64,000 bases of DNA from Lepidurus packardi (lineage: Eukaryota > Arthropoda > Branchiopoda > Notostraca > Triopsidae), in NCBI GenBank assembly GCA_023053545.1, contig JAKZAN010000002.1:8614790-8678789 (forward strand), in the 5' to 3' direction. Shown here one piece after another: positions 32,488 through 44,900 of the stretch. Position 1 is the first letter of the stretch, and every line of letters begins with the position of its first letter. The translations under genes were made by a program, and so were the position numbers. The notes beneath the pieces are model-generated. The model was not told the DNA's origin. It did not search any database and saw only the letters and a list, made by a program, of their open reading frames with translations.

Positions 32488-33383
32488 AAATTTTCCACAC
32501 TTGCTCTACGTCACGACAGGTTCAAGCAAAAGCTAGAACTTCCTGAGAAGTATAGGGCGTTAAGAATTTCTCCTGCAAAATGAGATCCACCATTTCTGCA
32601 ACTTGGGAAGGATCTTTAAAAAAAGAGTTGTAGTTTTGCCGGTTTGCCGTTGTCAAAAATTTTCAAGAAAAAGAAACGGGTCTTTGCACTGGTAGTGGCA
32701 TTCAGTCACCTTATCGAAAACTTTTTTCGTTCTTTCATAATCTCCTTTTCCTCGCCATGAATAAATATTTCCGGTTATATATAACCCTGTTCCTCGTGTG
32801 AATTTGCAAAAATTTGAGCGTGACCTTAGCATTGCATATAAGGTTATAGTGTGATATTCCTGCTAGCTTTTTAGAGCAATAACCTTTACAGCCTCGAAGA
32901 AATACGAGATAGAAGGAGTGCGTTTCATCCATTATTTTTAGAATCTCAAAAGGAAGGAGAAAAAATTGACCTTACTGTCAAAAGCTTAGTCCCCACTAAT
33001 TTATGAAGAATGGACACTGAAATACAGGTTAACCTTAAATCCAAAAATTGGCAAAAATCTTTCCTTTGACGAGAGTCGGAAAAACAAGACCTCTGGCTGT
33101 ATTGGAAGCCGAACCACCAAAACACGGAAAAACTAACACTAAAATTGCAAATAAATAAACAAGAAAAATTGTGTTGGTGAAGGGTTTTTTTTCATACAGG
33201 GGAAAAAAGATTAAATTTTGACCTCAAACATTCACGACCAAACAAAGGTTGATCAACCCAGTCGTAAAATACGTTTTAGAAGAATGGCCGTGTGCTGAAG
33301 AGTTTTTCAGGGAAACAAGAAATGTTAAGTTCCAAAAAATAAAATAATAAAATGCTTCATGAGCTTCCCTATAGGCATCCGCG
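32488..33383. other. Convergent intergenic region, Rdl and the thioredoxin-repeat gene
   Basis: About 900 bp between two 3' ends pointing at each other. It is AT-rich with no recognisable coding sequence. AATAAA hexamers on the + strand near 33150 and 33340 could end Rdl. No clear poly(A) hexamer for the - strand gene was found. Confidence 0.55.
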
Positions 33384-33553
33384 CTATGCTACTTTCTGAT
33401 GTGCCGGCTTGAAGCAAAAGAGCAAGAAGATGGTGTAGAAAACAAAGCCCGTAGTGATCGCGCCCAGTGCATACATGAAAACGTTCAACTCGGGGTGCTT
33501 GAAGCGGTTCTTTTGAAGCCAACCGAGAACATCTGCTCTTGACATCAAATCTC
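33384..33553 (-). other. Last exon: final half-domain, membrane helix, short tail
   Basis: Encodes GDLMSRADVLGWLQKNR, then a hydrophobic stretch (VFMYALGAITTGFVFYTIFL and following residues), then the short tail FKPAHQKVA and the stop codon. With the N-terminal signal peptide this predicts a type I membrane protein with the thioredoxin units in the lumen or outside the cell. The tail has no KDEL or classical KKxx retrieval signal. Confidence 0.8.
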
Positions 33554-36500
33554 CTAATGGGGTCACAAAAACCGAAATAAAAACTCGAAACAGTTTTTCT
33601 TGAGGATTTTAAGCAAAAAAGATGTACGTGTACGTACCTCGGAAAATGCTGGGGAAGCGCCGCCGAAAATACACCAGAGCGGGAAATTTGTTTACTCCGT
33701 ATTTACGAGCGTACCGAGGGTCGCGGATTTTGACGAATGTGATGTCCAAACTATCCACTTCGGAATCAATTTGTTCCAGTTCATAAAGTACATCCGAGCA
33801 CTTGGGGCAGTTATTGTCATCTGCAGGGGCAAGAAACTTAAAAGTTAGTCACTGCAGAGACAATTTAGATTTAGTTTATGAATGTGAAACGATTTAGTTC
33901 CAGAAAGTTGGAATGTGAGTTAAATTGTCAGCAAGATGATGTTGTGGAGTTATGAATTTCGTATGAAATTATGAATTATACTTACAGAAATACACAGCTA
34001 CAAAATCATTTTCGTCTAGGAGTTTGTCAAGCATCTTCTTGTTAATTTCTTCAATTTCGTCTTTGATTTCAAAAACATCTTGGGAGGTCAACCAGGACAA
34101 CACTCGATTCGTTTCAAGCAGATCGCCTAGAGTCGCAATAACGTTTACTATCAAAATGTCAATCTAAATGCAAATATACCTTCGTAAGTCAGGGGACTTT
34201 TCTTTCGGAAGTAGAGAAGCGACGGTGTGTGCATAACACCGTACCGTTTGGCAGCTTCTTCGTCATTAATCTTCACGAAATCAATACCTAAAAACACAAC
34301 AATGTAACAAAAATTCGAAATGAGATTCTGTTATTGTTTCTTACCGAAAGCGTCTGCTTCTTCATCGATGTTTTCTAGTTCTGCTAAGGCCAAGAAGCAT
34401 TCGGTGCAGTCGTTGTCATCTAACAGTTAAACTTTGAGATTTAAAATTACACCAAAAAGAAAAACTTCATATTAAACCGTTAGGACAGTTTTTGATTAGA
34501 AAATTCATTTTGAGAAAAAGTTGCTTAGGTTTTTTTGTTGAAAAGTGAGTCCTTCAGTCGACAGTTATTTCGAAAAGTGTGCAAAAGCACCAGTAGAGTA
34601 CTTACAAAAAAATACGGCAAGAAACGGCGACTCGTCCAAGAGTCGTGAAAGCATGCGTGCATTCACGTTTTCAATGGCGTCGGCCAGTTCTCGATTGTCG
34701 TCGTCCGTGAGCCATTCCAGACAGGAATCCTCATTGCTTAGGTCTCCTGGTTAGCATTTATACGCGGCAGTGCATGCCAACACGTGTTTTTGTCAAGGTT
34801 AAGCATAATTCAGAAGAAAAGCGTGGGTTTTGTGGTTCCCCAAATTAAAAACGTCAAAAGATGAAGGGTGTCCCATCCAAGCAAAAAAATGAAACGAAAA
34901 GATAAAAAAGAACAAAGGTTGATAAGAAAGAGCCTAAAACTGCATATAGTGTAGGAAATAAAGTTCATTTTTAAGTAAGAGACCTCGTGCACGTGCATAG
35001 TTTTTAACACACACTAATACCGCTTACCTCTAATCCAATCACGTAGCGCGTTGCTTGCCCCACTCGAGGCTCGAGCCAATGTTCGTTTTTAGACGGTAAA
35101 GGATACTAGAGTTAGTAGGGTTACTAAACACGTGCTTGGATAATGCTGAAATGTAAGAGGGAAAAGCTAATAAACTTACAGAAAAGGACGGCGACGGCTT
35201 CTGCAGTGCTAATGATGGAATCCAACATATGGCTATTGACTCGTTCAATAGCATTCGGCAATTCACGATTATCGGCATCGACAAGCCAATCATACAACAC
35301 GTCCCCTCGTAATTCACCTGTGCATGCCCCATTACAGCACAACCGAAAAATAGAATATCATAACGTCATGCTAACTATAAGCTTCTAAGGCTCCAATATC
35401 TACAACTCTTACTAGACCTTTCCCAGGAGTTTTCGTCACCACACAAAAAGATAACTACCACTATAACTAAGCTTAGCACGAAAATCTATAAATTTTAATT
35501 AAGACGGAAATAACCTTACCGTCGTAGAGCAGAGGATTACCATTGCGGAAAAACACCATGGCTGGGAAAGTTTTAATACCATAGCGCTTGGCTAGCTGGG
35601 GATCGTGAATCTTCACCATCTGGATCCCATAGAGATCCAAATGATGGTCAATTTGCTCCAAATGATCCAACGCTTGGTCGCAAGCCTTGCAATTAGGTTT
35701 GTCTAGAAGAAAAGCAGTGAAATATGGATTGGAGCGGAAAATTGTGAAAAACAAATCTTACAAAAGTACACTGCCAAGTACTGGACTTCGGCAAGCAAAC
35801 TTTCCAACATACTGCGAGTGACAGTCTCAATTCGATCTTCCGTCTTTTGCAAAACAATCCAGTGCAATACGTCTTCTTCGGCTGTCAAATCACCTTCATA
35901 GATACTGGGTACTAGGTTTTCGAAGTAAATCAACGCCGGGTATTCGGTTACACCAAAGTTCTTAGCAATGTTGAGATCCTTTATACAAACAGAAAACAAA
36001 GAAACACTGAACCTCACAAGGTAACCGGAAGGCTTTTTTTTGGTACTTGAGTCTTGACGAAACTAATCCCTTGACGGTCAGTGAAAATGTCGATATTTTC
36101 TAACCCAGACAAGATGTCTTCAAGGTTTTCACAATCAGCAGTATCTTTAAAAAAGAAAAAGCAATACCACGAAAGCATAGGAAAGTTGTTTTGAATAAGT
36201 AATCTTACAAAAAAGGACGGATACAAATTCGGTTTTCCGAATGTGTTGCAAAAGAAAATCGCCTTCGACCTCTTCAATAACATCAGCAGATGGATCTTTC
36301 TGCAAGATCAACCATTCCAAGATCTTGTCTTCGTTTTTCAAGTCACCTGCATATTTTCACAATTGAATATTAAGAAATTCGAAATCAAGAGAGAGTGACG
36401 GAATAATGACTTGCCTGCATAAATGGTTGGCTCTTTGCTACCAAAGCGAAAGAAAACGATAGCAGGGAGAGCATATACGCCCAAAACACGAGCAAAGTTC

Positions 36501-39500
36501 GTGTCATCCAGCTTAACGAATTTGATGTTGGCATTAGCAGCTTCGTCGTCAATATGCTCTATTTCCTCGAGAACTTTCTTGCACTGCTTGCAGTCATCGT
36601 CGCTGTCTAAAAGGAATCGTGAAAATTTCCGTATTTATTGGGTTGAAGCCTTGAGTCCGTTCAGACCTGATCTTCTTAGAATTTTTTAAATCCAGACAGT
36701 CTTAAATCCTTTAATTTCTATACTTTAAGCTTTAAAACTCTATTTTGGCATTTTGATGGTCAATTACTGTAAGAAAAGCTTATTTGATGTCGAGTCTGAT
36801 GAAGAAAATTCTGGCAGTTTACACAATACGGATAGTAATTCTCAAGAATGCAAGGCCGCCTCCGAAAGTCTTATAAAGTTTACTTACAAAAAAACACGGC
36901 GAGAAAATCCGAGCGTTTCAGGATGCGCTCGAACATGCGCCGATTAACTTTTTCAATGGAATCGCTCAGTTCCATATTATCTGGATCCGTCATCCAATCT
37001 AGAACTTCTTCTTCGTCTAAGATATCACCTAAAATTTAAGAAATTTTCTCGTGAGCATTGATGCTCAAAGAAACGTTTGAGTAATAACAACCATCAAAGT
37101 TCATTGCTTTTCCTCGCCGAAAGAAGGTTAATCCAGGCAATTTACGGTAACCATATTTTTTCGCAATAAGATGATCATCGATCTTTACCAAAACCACTCC
37201 ATACTCTTCCATCTCTTCGTCAATTAGCTCCAAACGCCGCAAAGCCTTCTCACTGTCTTCTTCACCCGGAGTGTCTGTTCGGCAAATGAGACATATTTGG
37301 TAATTTAGTATTCAACATGAATTTAGAACATGACTGTCTTTAAAAAGTTTATAAAACTAGACATTTATAAATTTACAGAAAATATCGTAAGAACATTAAG
37401 AAAGTTCAAAATTAAAACTTACGAAACACGACGCCAAGATATTCCTGCTCTTCGATCAAATCAAACAAATCCTGACGCGTGACATTCATGATGGTATTGC
37501 CGTGATGCTGTTCTAAGATCCAATCCAGCACATGATCTTCATCTGTCATATCCTCTGAAATTCACAAAGAATTCAGTTGTAAAAGGTTTTCTACATAAAT
37601 TATGGAACATTTTGCCACTGAAGTGATGAAAGTGACGTGAAAGGCGGAGGAGGAAAGCAATATGTGTGACCCTTGTAGCGGGGCTATACCTGACTCGTAA
37701 TAGGTAATATTTTGTTCGATAAATTCGACTTCGTCGTCATCATCGGGTTCAGAGCCACGTGGGGAGCGTTGGGAAGGGTCTTTTGGCTCATTTTTTCTAT
37801 TCGGGGTCTCTTCACTTTGGTCCTCTTCGATAGAATTGCTCCGAGAGTTGCTTGAATCATTGCCGGAATCATCATCGTCATCATCATCATTGTCATCTCC
37901 GTCATCCCAAAAGTCAACGTCATCATCTTCATCACTGTCCTCTTCATCAAGCACCGCTAATCCTTTCATGGCCTTTCTTTTCTTCTTGGAGGAATCTTTC
38001 TTGTCCGAGTGAGGGCAGCACTGGAACTTGCGAAATTTGCCAGGGTGTTGGGAATCTTCTAGACCAATCATCTGACACTGCTGGCCAGTACCAGTGGATC
38101 GGCCTAACACAGGCAGAGACGCAATTTTTTACACGTTTTTAGGGGCGCTTTCGGAAGCAATCCAGGGGTTAGCTAATTTACACAATTCCCACAGAATTAC
38201 ATGCAGTGTTTATCAAATTTGAAGATTTAATTAAAAAACAAGCTCAGAAAGCAACTCTGGATTACAAAAAGAAATAGCGAAATTCCACATAAAAGATAAA
38301 ATAGAGGCCACATCAAGCAGAAATGTCATGAAGCGATAAAAGGAAAAGAGAGAACGCAAATGTAGCTGTTAGTAAACGCCGTCTTTATCTGTCTTAAAAC
38401 TCATTTTTAATTTAATTAGAAAACATTCATCTCTTTATTTCTCCTTTTTCAGCCCAAGAAAAATATTCAAAGACAATTCTGAAAGCTTAAAAAATGCGAC
38501 GAGTGAAAATTGTCTTACTTTGCTGTGACATAATCCATCGTAAGACTGCATTTGCGTCCTTTTGATTACCTACACAAAAGGATCAAAGTGCTAGTTCAGG
38601 GTTAACACAGTTTTTCATGTGTGCTTAGGAAAGCGCCCCTCTTTTTTCATGTCTGCTGAAAGTATTGTGTTTTTCTTTCTTATCTGGCCTATGCCGGAAG
38701 TTTTAGTGCGAAGATATGGATTAAAGGATCAAATGGAAATGTTTCATCAGCAGGGGATGTGATATATCGAAACAATATGACAAGATGAAGTGAAGAAGGG
38801 ATATGCTCTTAGTTCTCAACCCCCAAGAAATAAGCTTACCATTATAGCGTACAGGATGATCTCCGTTGAAGTAGACTAAAGCTGGGAAGTCATCAATGCC
38901 CAGCTTAGTCGCGACGTTGGTGGCAATGCTTTTAACCATCTGTACACCATGGCGAGAAACGGAGTTGTCCACAGACTCCAGTTGTGACAGGATGGCCTCA
39001 CAATTCTTACCACAATTCTTCTCGTCTATATATGAAAAAAATATAATGCAACTGTTGCATTTAGACAGGACACATAGCTAGGTAGTTACGTACTATATTC
39101 TCAAAAAACTGGTATAGGGAAACCTCAATGGTCTAATCCTTATCCGTGGGATTAATAACGTTTGCTACTTTCGAACCGTTTCGTAAGCCTCCTGTCTAAA
39201 ACCAAACCCAAACTTTGGGAAAGTGGAATCCGTTTCAGCTGGAGGGAGCAGAAAACGCCTCAGAGTAGAGACGGAATCTACTTTTCTTAGTTTCGGTTCG
39301 GTTACAGAAAGGAGCAGGTCAAAATGAGCAGGCTTTAATTATCCCACGGGTAAGGATTAGACCACTGAGGTTTCCTTATACCCGTTTTTTTGTAGTGTTT
39401 AATACAAATAATTCAAGGAATTTTTTGAAAATTCGTGCAAGATTTCTTCACTTCAACTTACAGAAGAATACCACTGCGCTTTTCGAGTCTGAGAGCATTT

Positions 39501-42500
39501 TTTCCAGGGATTTGCCGTCAACTTCCTCGATTAGATCCGCACCTTGTTCCTTGGATGCCACAATCCAGCTTAGTACAGCGTCTTCGTCCATGAAATCGCC
39601 TAGCAAAATTATAATCTTCTTAGTTAACATACGTTTAACGGAGAGTGAAGGAAGTACCTGTGAACACGATGGGTTGTTTTCGCAAAAAGTACACAATAGC
39701 AGGCAATTTGTCGAGCTTAAACGTCGTAGTCACGCCAGGGTCTGAGATCTTGTAAAAGTTGATGTTCAAGTCTGAGCACTCGTCGTCAATGGACTCGAGT
39801 TCCTTCAAAATCACTTCGGCGTCACTGTCCTTCTCGTCATCTACAATAATGAAAGAAACAAAAAGTATGCTTAATCTTTGGGTAGTGGCAGTAAAAACAA
39901 CGGAAGTTTGTAAAAGAAAAGTTTTAGCTTACAGAAGAATGCTACGACATGTGAGACAGTGGCGATTTTCTTCTTCAACATCTTAGTGTTGACTTCTTCG
40001 ATTTGATCTGCTAGCTGCAAGTTGTTATCGTCCGTTACCCAAGCCAATACTTTAGCTGGGTCAGAAATATCCCCTGCAAAAGACAATTGTAAATCAAAGG
40101 AGTTCACCATATTATTGTGCCGCATGAATGCCTTTATAAATGAGCGGTTCCTGGTTGCGGAAGAAGGCGATAGCTGGTAAATTGGTAAGACCGTACTTTT
40201 TGGCTAGATCGGTCTCTTCGGTGGTAACAAACTGAATGCCGTACTCGTCTGTGTGGGAATCGACACCTTCCAAAATCTGTAGAATATCGTCGCACTTCTG
40301 TCCTTCTTCGCAAGGTCCACCTGTACGGAAATATTAGCATAGTTTTTCGTTAGCATAATTAAACCACAAGTTCAAGAAATTTCGTAACTGGAGATTATTA
40401 CGAAACTATGTGATGTAAAAATTAAGTTTAGTATCACCTACTAACTAGTACGCGAGTATAAGAGATGAGTGTACTCACTGAAATAGACAACAACGTATTC
40501 ATTCTTCTCAATGATGTCATCCAACAGTTCATCGGAAACCTGCTCAATTGTATCGGAAGATTTCTGCTCTAATAACCATTCCAAAACTGTCTCTTCATCA
40601 TCAAGATCCCCTATAGTAAAGCGTTTTGCAAAGTAAAGTTAGGTTTAGAAACCAATTTATTAAAAATAAGCCATGTTAGCCCAATTTACCTTCGTAAATA
40701 CTAGGAATCTGGTTCTCGAAGTAAACTAGGGCAGGGAGTACGTCCAAGCCGTACTCTTTAGCTTCTTCTGCGTTGGATATTCTCACAAAGGTGATGGAGT
40801 TTTCGTTGCACCGCGTGTCTACGTTCTCCAATTCATTCAATGTGTTCTGATGTTCCGAGTTATCTTTATCGTCTGTGACAGGAAATAACCGAAATCTTAT
40901 TACTACGTTTGCAAGCGCTTCAGGTATCAGCTTGTTTTGAATCATACATAATCTGCCACAGAGTACATGACGTTAGGAGCGTGCACATTCCATATCGATA
41001 AGGATTCCATGTATAAAAAGTGTGTTAGTATGGCGCCATATGCCGCACAGTATACGACATGTCCCAGAAGTAACAACCCCACATCATAACCGAATGACGG
41101 ATGTGCACAGCTTGCCCTTATTGTCTTTAGTAGCACAAAAAGGTCAAATATGGTTTATAAGCATACTCACAGAAAAGAACCGCGAGGAATTCCATCTTTG
41201 TTATGAGCATGTCCAACATTTCATCCGTCACCGACAAAATTTCATCGCTCTCTTGTTGATGCGTTAACCAATTCAGCACTTCATCTTCATTGCTTAAATC
41301 ACCTACAATTTGTTAAAATGGGAACTATATTTAGTGCGAAGAATGATTGTTGTGTACCTTCGTAGAGGCTGGGTACTGCATTCTCAAAATAAATAAGAGC
41401 AGGAAGTGACTCAACACCGTATTCTTTGGCTTCGTCAAGGTTAGAAATTTTCACGAAAACAATATTGCGTTCATCCAAAGCACCATCGACGTTTTCTAAT
41501 TCCTCGAGAACGTGTTTGCTTTTATCCTGGTTTTTATCATCTGTAGAAAAACAAACATAAATATGTTGCTAATTAATTAATGTAGTGTTGATTTTTAGAT
41601 CCTTAACTCACAGAAAAGAGCAGCCAAGTGTTTGGACCTGGAAATTAACATATCCAACATTTCATCCGTCACTTCCTCAATTTCGTCGGTTTCAGCTTGA
41701 TGAGTCAACCAATCGTACACCTCTTTCTCTCCCAATTTTCCTGATTTATTTTACTTGTAAGTCATTATCACTTTTCAGCATTATTTTAAGTTTCGATAGA
41801 GTATTTTACCTTCGTACAAAGAGGGAATACCTCCCTCGAAGAAAACCAAAGAAGGAATACGTTCGATGCCGTACTCTTTGGCTTCGTTTGCGTCGTTAAT
41901 TTTCACAAAGGGGATAGGAGGCTTATGTTCGTCCAGTTTGGTATCAATACGCTCTAATATGTCTAATACCTTTTTAGATTCTTTGGCTTCGTTATCTAAA
42001 ACAAGAAATAAGGTAAGCCAACAACGATTTTATAACTTTAGAATCTTACAAAATAAAACGGCCAAGTGTTTGCTCTTCTTGATCAACTTGTCCATGATTT
42101 CGTCATTAATATCTTCAATCATATCTGACTGCAGTTGATCGATCAGCCAAGCCAAAACTTGCTCTTCGTTCAGCAAATTACCTGAAAATACATTATCAAG
42201 AATACATTATACTACAATTTTGTTTGAAAAAATCCTAAGAATTCCATGTGGATTTTTACCAGCATAGAGACTAGGGATGCGTTTTTCGAAGTAGATCAGT
42301 TGTGGGATGTTTTCCACGCCATATTCTCTCATCGCCTCGGGATCATCAACTTTCACAAAGCTAATAGATTTCTCAGTCAAGACGGAGTCAATTTTCTCTA
42401 ATTCTTCCAAGACTTCAATGGACTTTTTATCGTCATTATCATCTGTCAATCGTTCACAACAAAAGTAGTAAAGCACATCGTCCCGACAAACAACAACGAC

Positions 42501-44900
42501 CTGATCTTACAGAATAAAACGCCCAAATGATCCACGTTAGTGATGAGAGTTTCCAAAGTGCGAGCTGTCACTTCTTCAATCACATCATCATCATCGGCAG
42601 TGTTTTTGTTCTCCACCAGCCATTCCAATACATCAGTCTCTTTGGTAAGATCGTCTGATCATCATACACAAAAGAATAGTTATATTTTTAAGGAACATTT
42701 ATATTCCAGATGTGAGAACTGGTAAAAAAGGCTTGCCTTCGTAAACGATAGGGATACCGTTGCGATAATAAACCAAAGCGGGAATATCCGATAAGCTGTA
42801 GTCGTCGGCTAATTTCTCATCAGCGATTTTTACAAACCCGATGTTCAGCTGCATAGCATCATCGTCAATGTTTTCGAGTTGCTTGAGAATCTTTTCGCTT
42901 CTCTTATCCTGTGGTTTGTCTGTGGCATATCAATATAGAAAGTAAATGAAAAGGTCGGAGTAAGTTAAAAATAAGGTACACAAAGGTCGGAAGAAACATC
43001 GATAAATCCTTGACAAAATCTTACTATGCAAACAGGAAATATGGCTCAGCGGGAAAGTTCGCAAGTCAGTCATGATGGGCAGAGGATAGTATTTTAAAAA
43101 ATCGCAAAGTATAACTTTAAAATAATAGTTTTTACCTACTAAACTTAATACATTTACCTACTAAGCATAATAGTTTTTACCTGCTAAACTTCCTTCAAAT
43201 TTGGTTTAATAAAATAAATAAATAAAGGTGGGCGTAAGTTTCCTTGTGTTATGACAGAAGACAGCCGTTAGCCTAGTTTGAATCGCACAAGGAAGGAAAC
43301 ATAAATTATGGCGTAGCGAAATGGACTAGCTTCTTGCAAAACGAGAGTAAATATACACATATCATTGCAAGGTTGAGCTCTTCACGAGACAAATATAGCT
43401 CGGACACATAACTTAAGGGAGTAACAACAATCTTAAAGAACGGAATCACTCGTATAATTCAAAACTTTCAGATTTACAGGATGACTCTGATTTTATAAAA
43501 GTTATGTATTCTACACAGTTAGATTCGTATTCTTATGTTAGGTTGATACTTACAAAATAGAACCGCCACGTAGCTGGTTTCTTGGACAATCTTTTGCAAA
43601 ATCTTGGCATTCACTTCCTCAATCTGATCGGGCAAGTCCATTGCATCCAAACTGGTGAGGAATTCCAAGACTTGATCCTCATTCATCAAGTCCCCTAGAC
43701 ATCAACAACAATTCGTGTATACATCGATCCCTGCACACCCACATAACAGAAGAATAGATACCTTCATAGAGAATTGATTCCTTGTTGCGAAAATACGACA
43801 AAGCGGGAAAGTTTTTGATCCCATATTGCTTAGATAATTTCTTGTCATTAATCTTGACAAAATCCACACCAAACCGTGAAGTGTCATCGTCTATCGTCTC
43901 AAGCTCTGCCAAAACTTTGTCACATTGCCGGCAATTTCGGCCATCTAAAAATGGAAAGTGCCCCCAAGAAGTCCCAAAATTTCATAAATAGGCAGAAATG
44001 TATCAGTAAGTAGTAGGCTTCATGTTCAAGTGTGTTGGAGTGGTAATAATCTTAAGGTTAGTCTGGAAAATAAGAATAGATCGTCTCTGCCCTTTGCACA
44101 AGTATCTGGTACGGTTTTCCCCTTCGTCCGACAACTCTTACGTGTCGAGTGGTAGCCCAGTGAAGTTAAAAATATCCCCAACACGTCGCCAAAGCAAGAA
44201 ACGATTGGGAACCAACGGGATGACTCCTACTACAACTAACTATACCTCTACTTGGGCCCCGGGAGAAAGCCGCCGACAATACAGGAACGCATTTGAATTC
44301 TCAACATTAAACACTTAATGACCCGTGTCAACACATTGGAACAGCTATGTTGAGGCTCTTTACGCAAAGAAAAGCAAACAAATTTTGTTCAGTTCTATAG
44401 AATTATTAAAAAAAAATAAAAACATAAGAAGGCCGGCAGAACATCGTGAATATACTACACATGCACCAACTCAACCAAAAGGGACTCCAATTTTAGCCCT
44501 CAGTGGTCCATACGAGACAGGACAGGACACACTTGAGCTTTCTCAACTTTGTTTTTCAGGCGGCAGGTTTGCTTAGCTAACGAGTTCCTATTTTGGGCTA
44601 GAGCCGCGCAGTGTAAAACCTTTTCTTATGCTGCAAAAGCTTCAATATTGTTTTCGTAAGACTACAATCAATGACTCGCAAAAGACGACGAGGCAGGTTA
44701 TATACGGGTCACTTACACCAAAAGACGGCGACGTAATCCTTCTCGTCTAGAATTCGTTCCAGTTGTTTAGCATTGACATCCTCAATGATCTCATCAGCAT
44801 CGTCGTCCTTCTTCTTGTTTTGCACGCTGGCGTTCACCAAAAGTAGCACTGCGAGGCAACACCACCAGCAATTTCGCCGCCACGAACTGCCGGTTCCCAT
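33384..44900 (-). CDS. Membrane-anchored protein with about 15 tandem thioredoxin-like units
   Basis: About 1,830 residues in 35 exons. Exon 1 (44717-44900) gives a signal peptide with core CCLAVLLLV. Exons then alternate between type A (strand, active-site position, helix, cis-Pro) and type B (VLEWL helix, then VAVxF strand), nearly all split in phase 1. From 5': 43762-43944, 43554-43694, 42737-42919, 42511-42654, 42260-42442, 42050-42181, 41810-41995, 41612-41740, 41358-41540, 41171-41302, 40690-40872, 40479-40610, 40132-40320, 39933-40073, 39658-39840, 39462-39599, 38840-39025, 38519-38569, 37690-38103, 37423-37554, 37092-37274, 36888-37028, 36415-36606, 36209-36346, 36047-36144, 35762-35978, 35520-35702, 35180-35317, 34606-34746, 34345-34419, 34180-34287, 33986-34126, 33638-33820, 33384-33553. 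Units 1, 11, 13, 14 and 15 have CRQC, CKQC, CKAC, CTEC and CPKC; unit 7 has C-x5-C and unit 9 C-x3-C; the rest lack a Cys pair. All keep the cis-Pro (FPAL, IPSL, LPAI). The last exon holds a membrane helix and the tail KPAHQKVA. By architecture it resembles the arthropod multi-thioredoxin protein of Drosophila l(2)01289 (from memory). A redox or chaperone role in the secretory pathway is inference. Confidence 0.9.
34606..34746 (-). other. Type-B exon 30, probable mutually exclusive partner of exon 29
   Basis: 141 bp, phase 1 at both ends, encoding DLSNEDSCLEWLTDDDNREL and then AIENVNARMLSRL...LAVFF. It shares DxDNREL, AIExVN and ML at matching positions with exon 29 (35180-35317). Joining either exon to exon 31 (34345-34419) is phase-compatible and gives a normal thioredoxin unit. 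Including both would give two back halves in a row. Confidence 0.7.
35180..35317 (-). other. Type-B exon 29, probable mutually exclusive partner of exon 30
   Basis: This exon runs from a CACAG acceptor to a TTTTCT|GTAAG donor, phase 1 at both ends, 138 bp. It encodes ELRGDVLYDWLVDADNRELP and then AIERVNSHMLDSI...VAVLF. The next exon downstream (34606-34746) is also type B, with the same phases and a closely related sequence. Every other B exon is followed by an A exon, so using one of the two keeps the domain order intact. Confidence 0.7.
37690..38103 (-). other. Acidic linker exon (exon 20) interrupting the thioredoxin array
   Basis: 414 bp encoding 138 residues unlike the rest of the protein. 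A Cys-containing start (QQCQMIGLED, FQCCPHSDKK) and a basic patch (KKKRKAMK) come first. A run of Asp/Glu (DDGDDNDDDDDDDSG), a Ser-rich part and a second acid patch follow. It follows a very short B-like exon (38519-38569; DANAVLRWIMSQQ). Both have phase-1 ends, so skipping the pair would join unit 9 directly to the normal B exon at 37423-37554. Confidence 0.75.
39103..39390. mobile_element. MITE-like element with long terminal inverted repeats
   Basis: About 288 bp in the intron between exons 17 and 18 of the thioredoxin-repeat gene. The left arm (39103-39157, containing GGTATAGGGAAACCTCA) is the near-exact reverse complement of the right arm (39335-39390, containing TGAGGTTTCCTTATACC), with only a few mismatches over about 50 bp. 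The middle is non-coding. Size, long TIRs and lack of an ORF fit a non-autonomous DNA transposon. No obvious target-site duplication was identified, so the superfamily is open. Confidence 0.8.
43085..43190. repeat. Duplicated AT-rich segment in a thioredoxin-gene intron
   Basis: AATAGTTTTTACCTACTAAA occurs twice with one change (CTGC for CTAC), and a shorter TTTACCTACTAA lies between them. It is a local tandem duplication within the intron between exons 3 and 4, with no predicted role. Confidence 0.6.
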
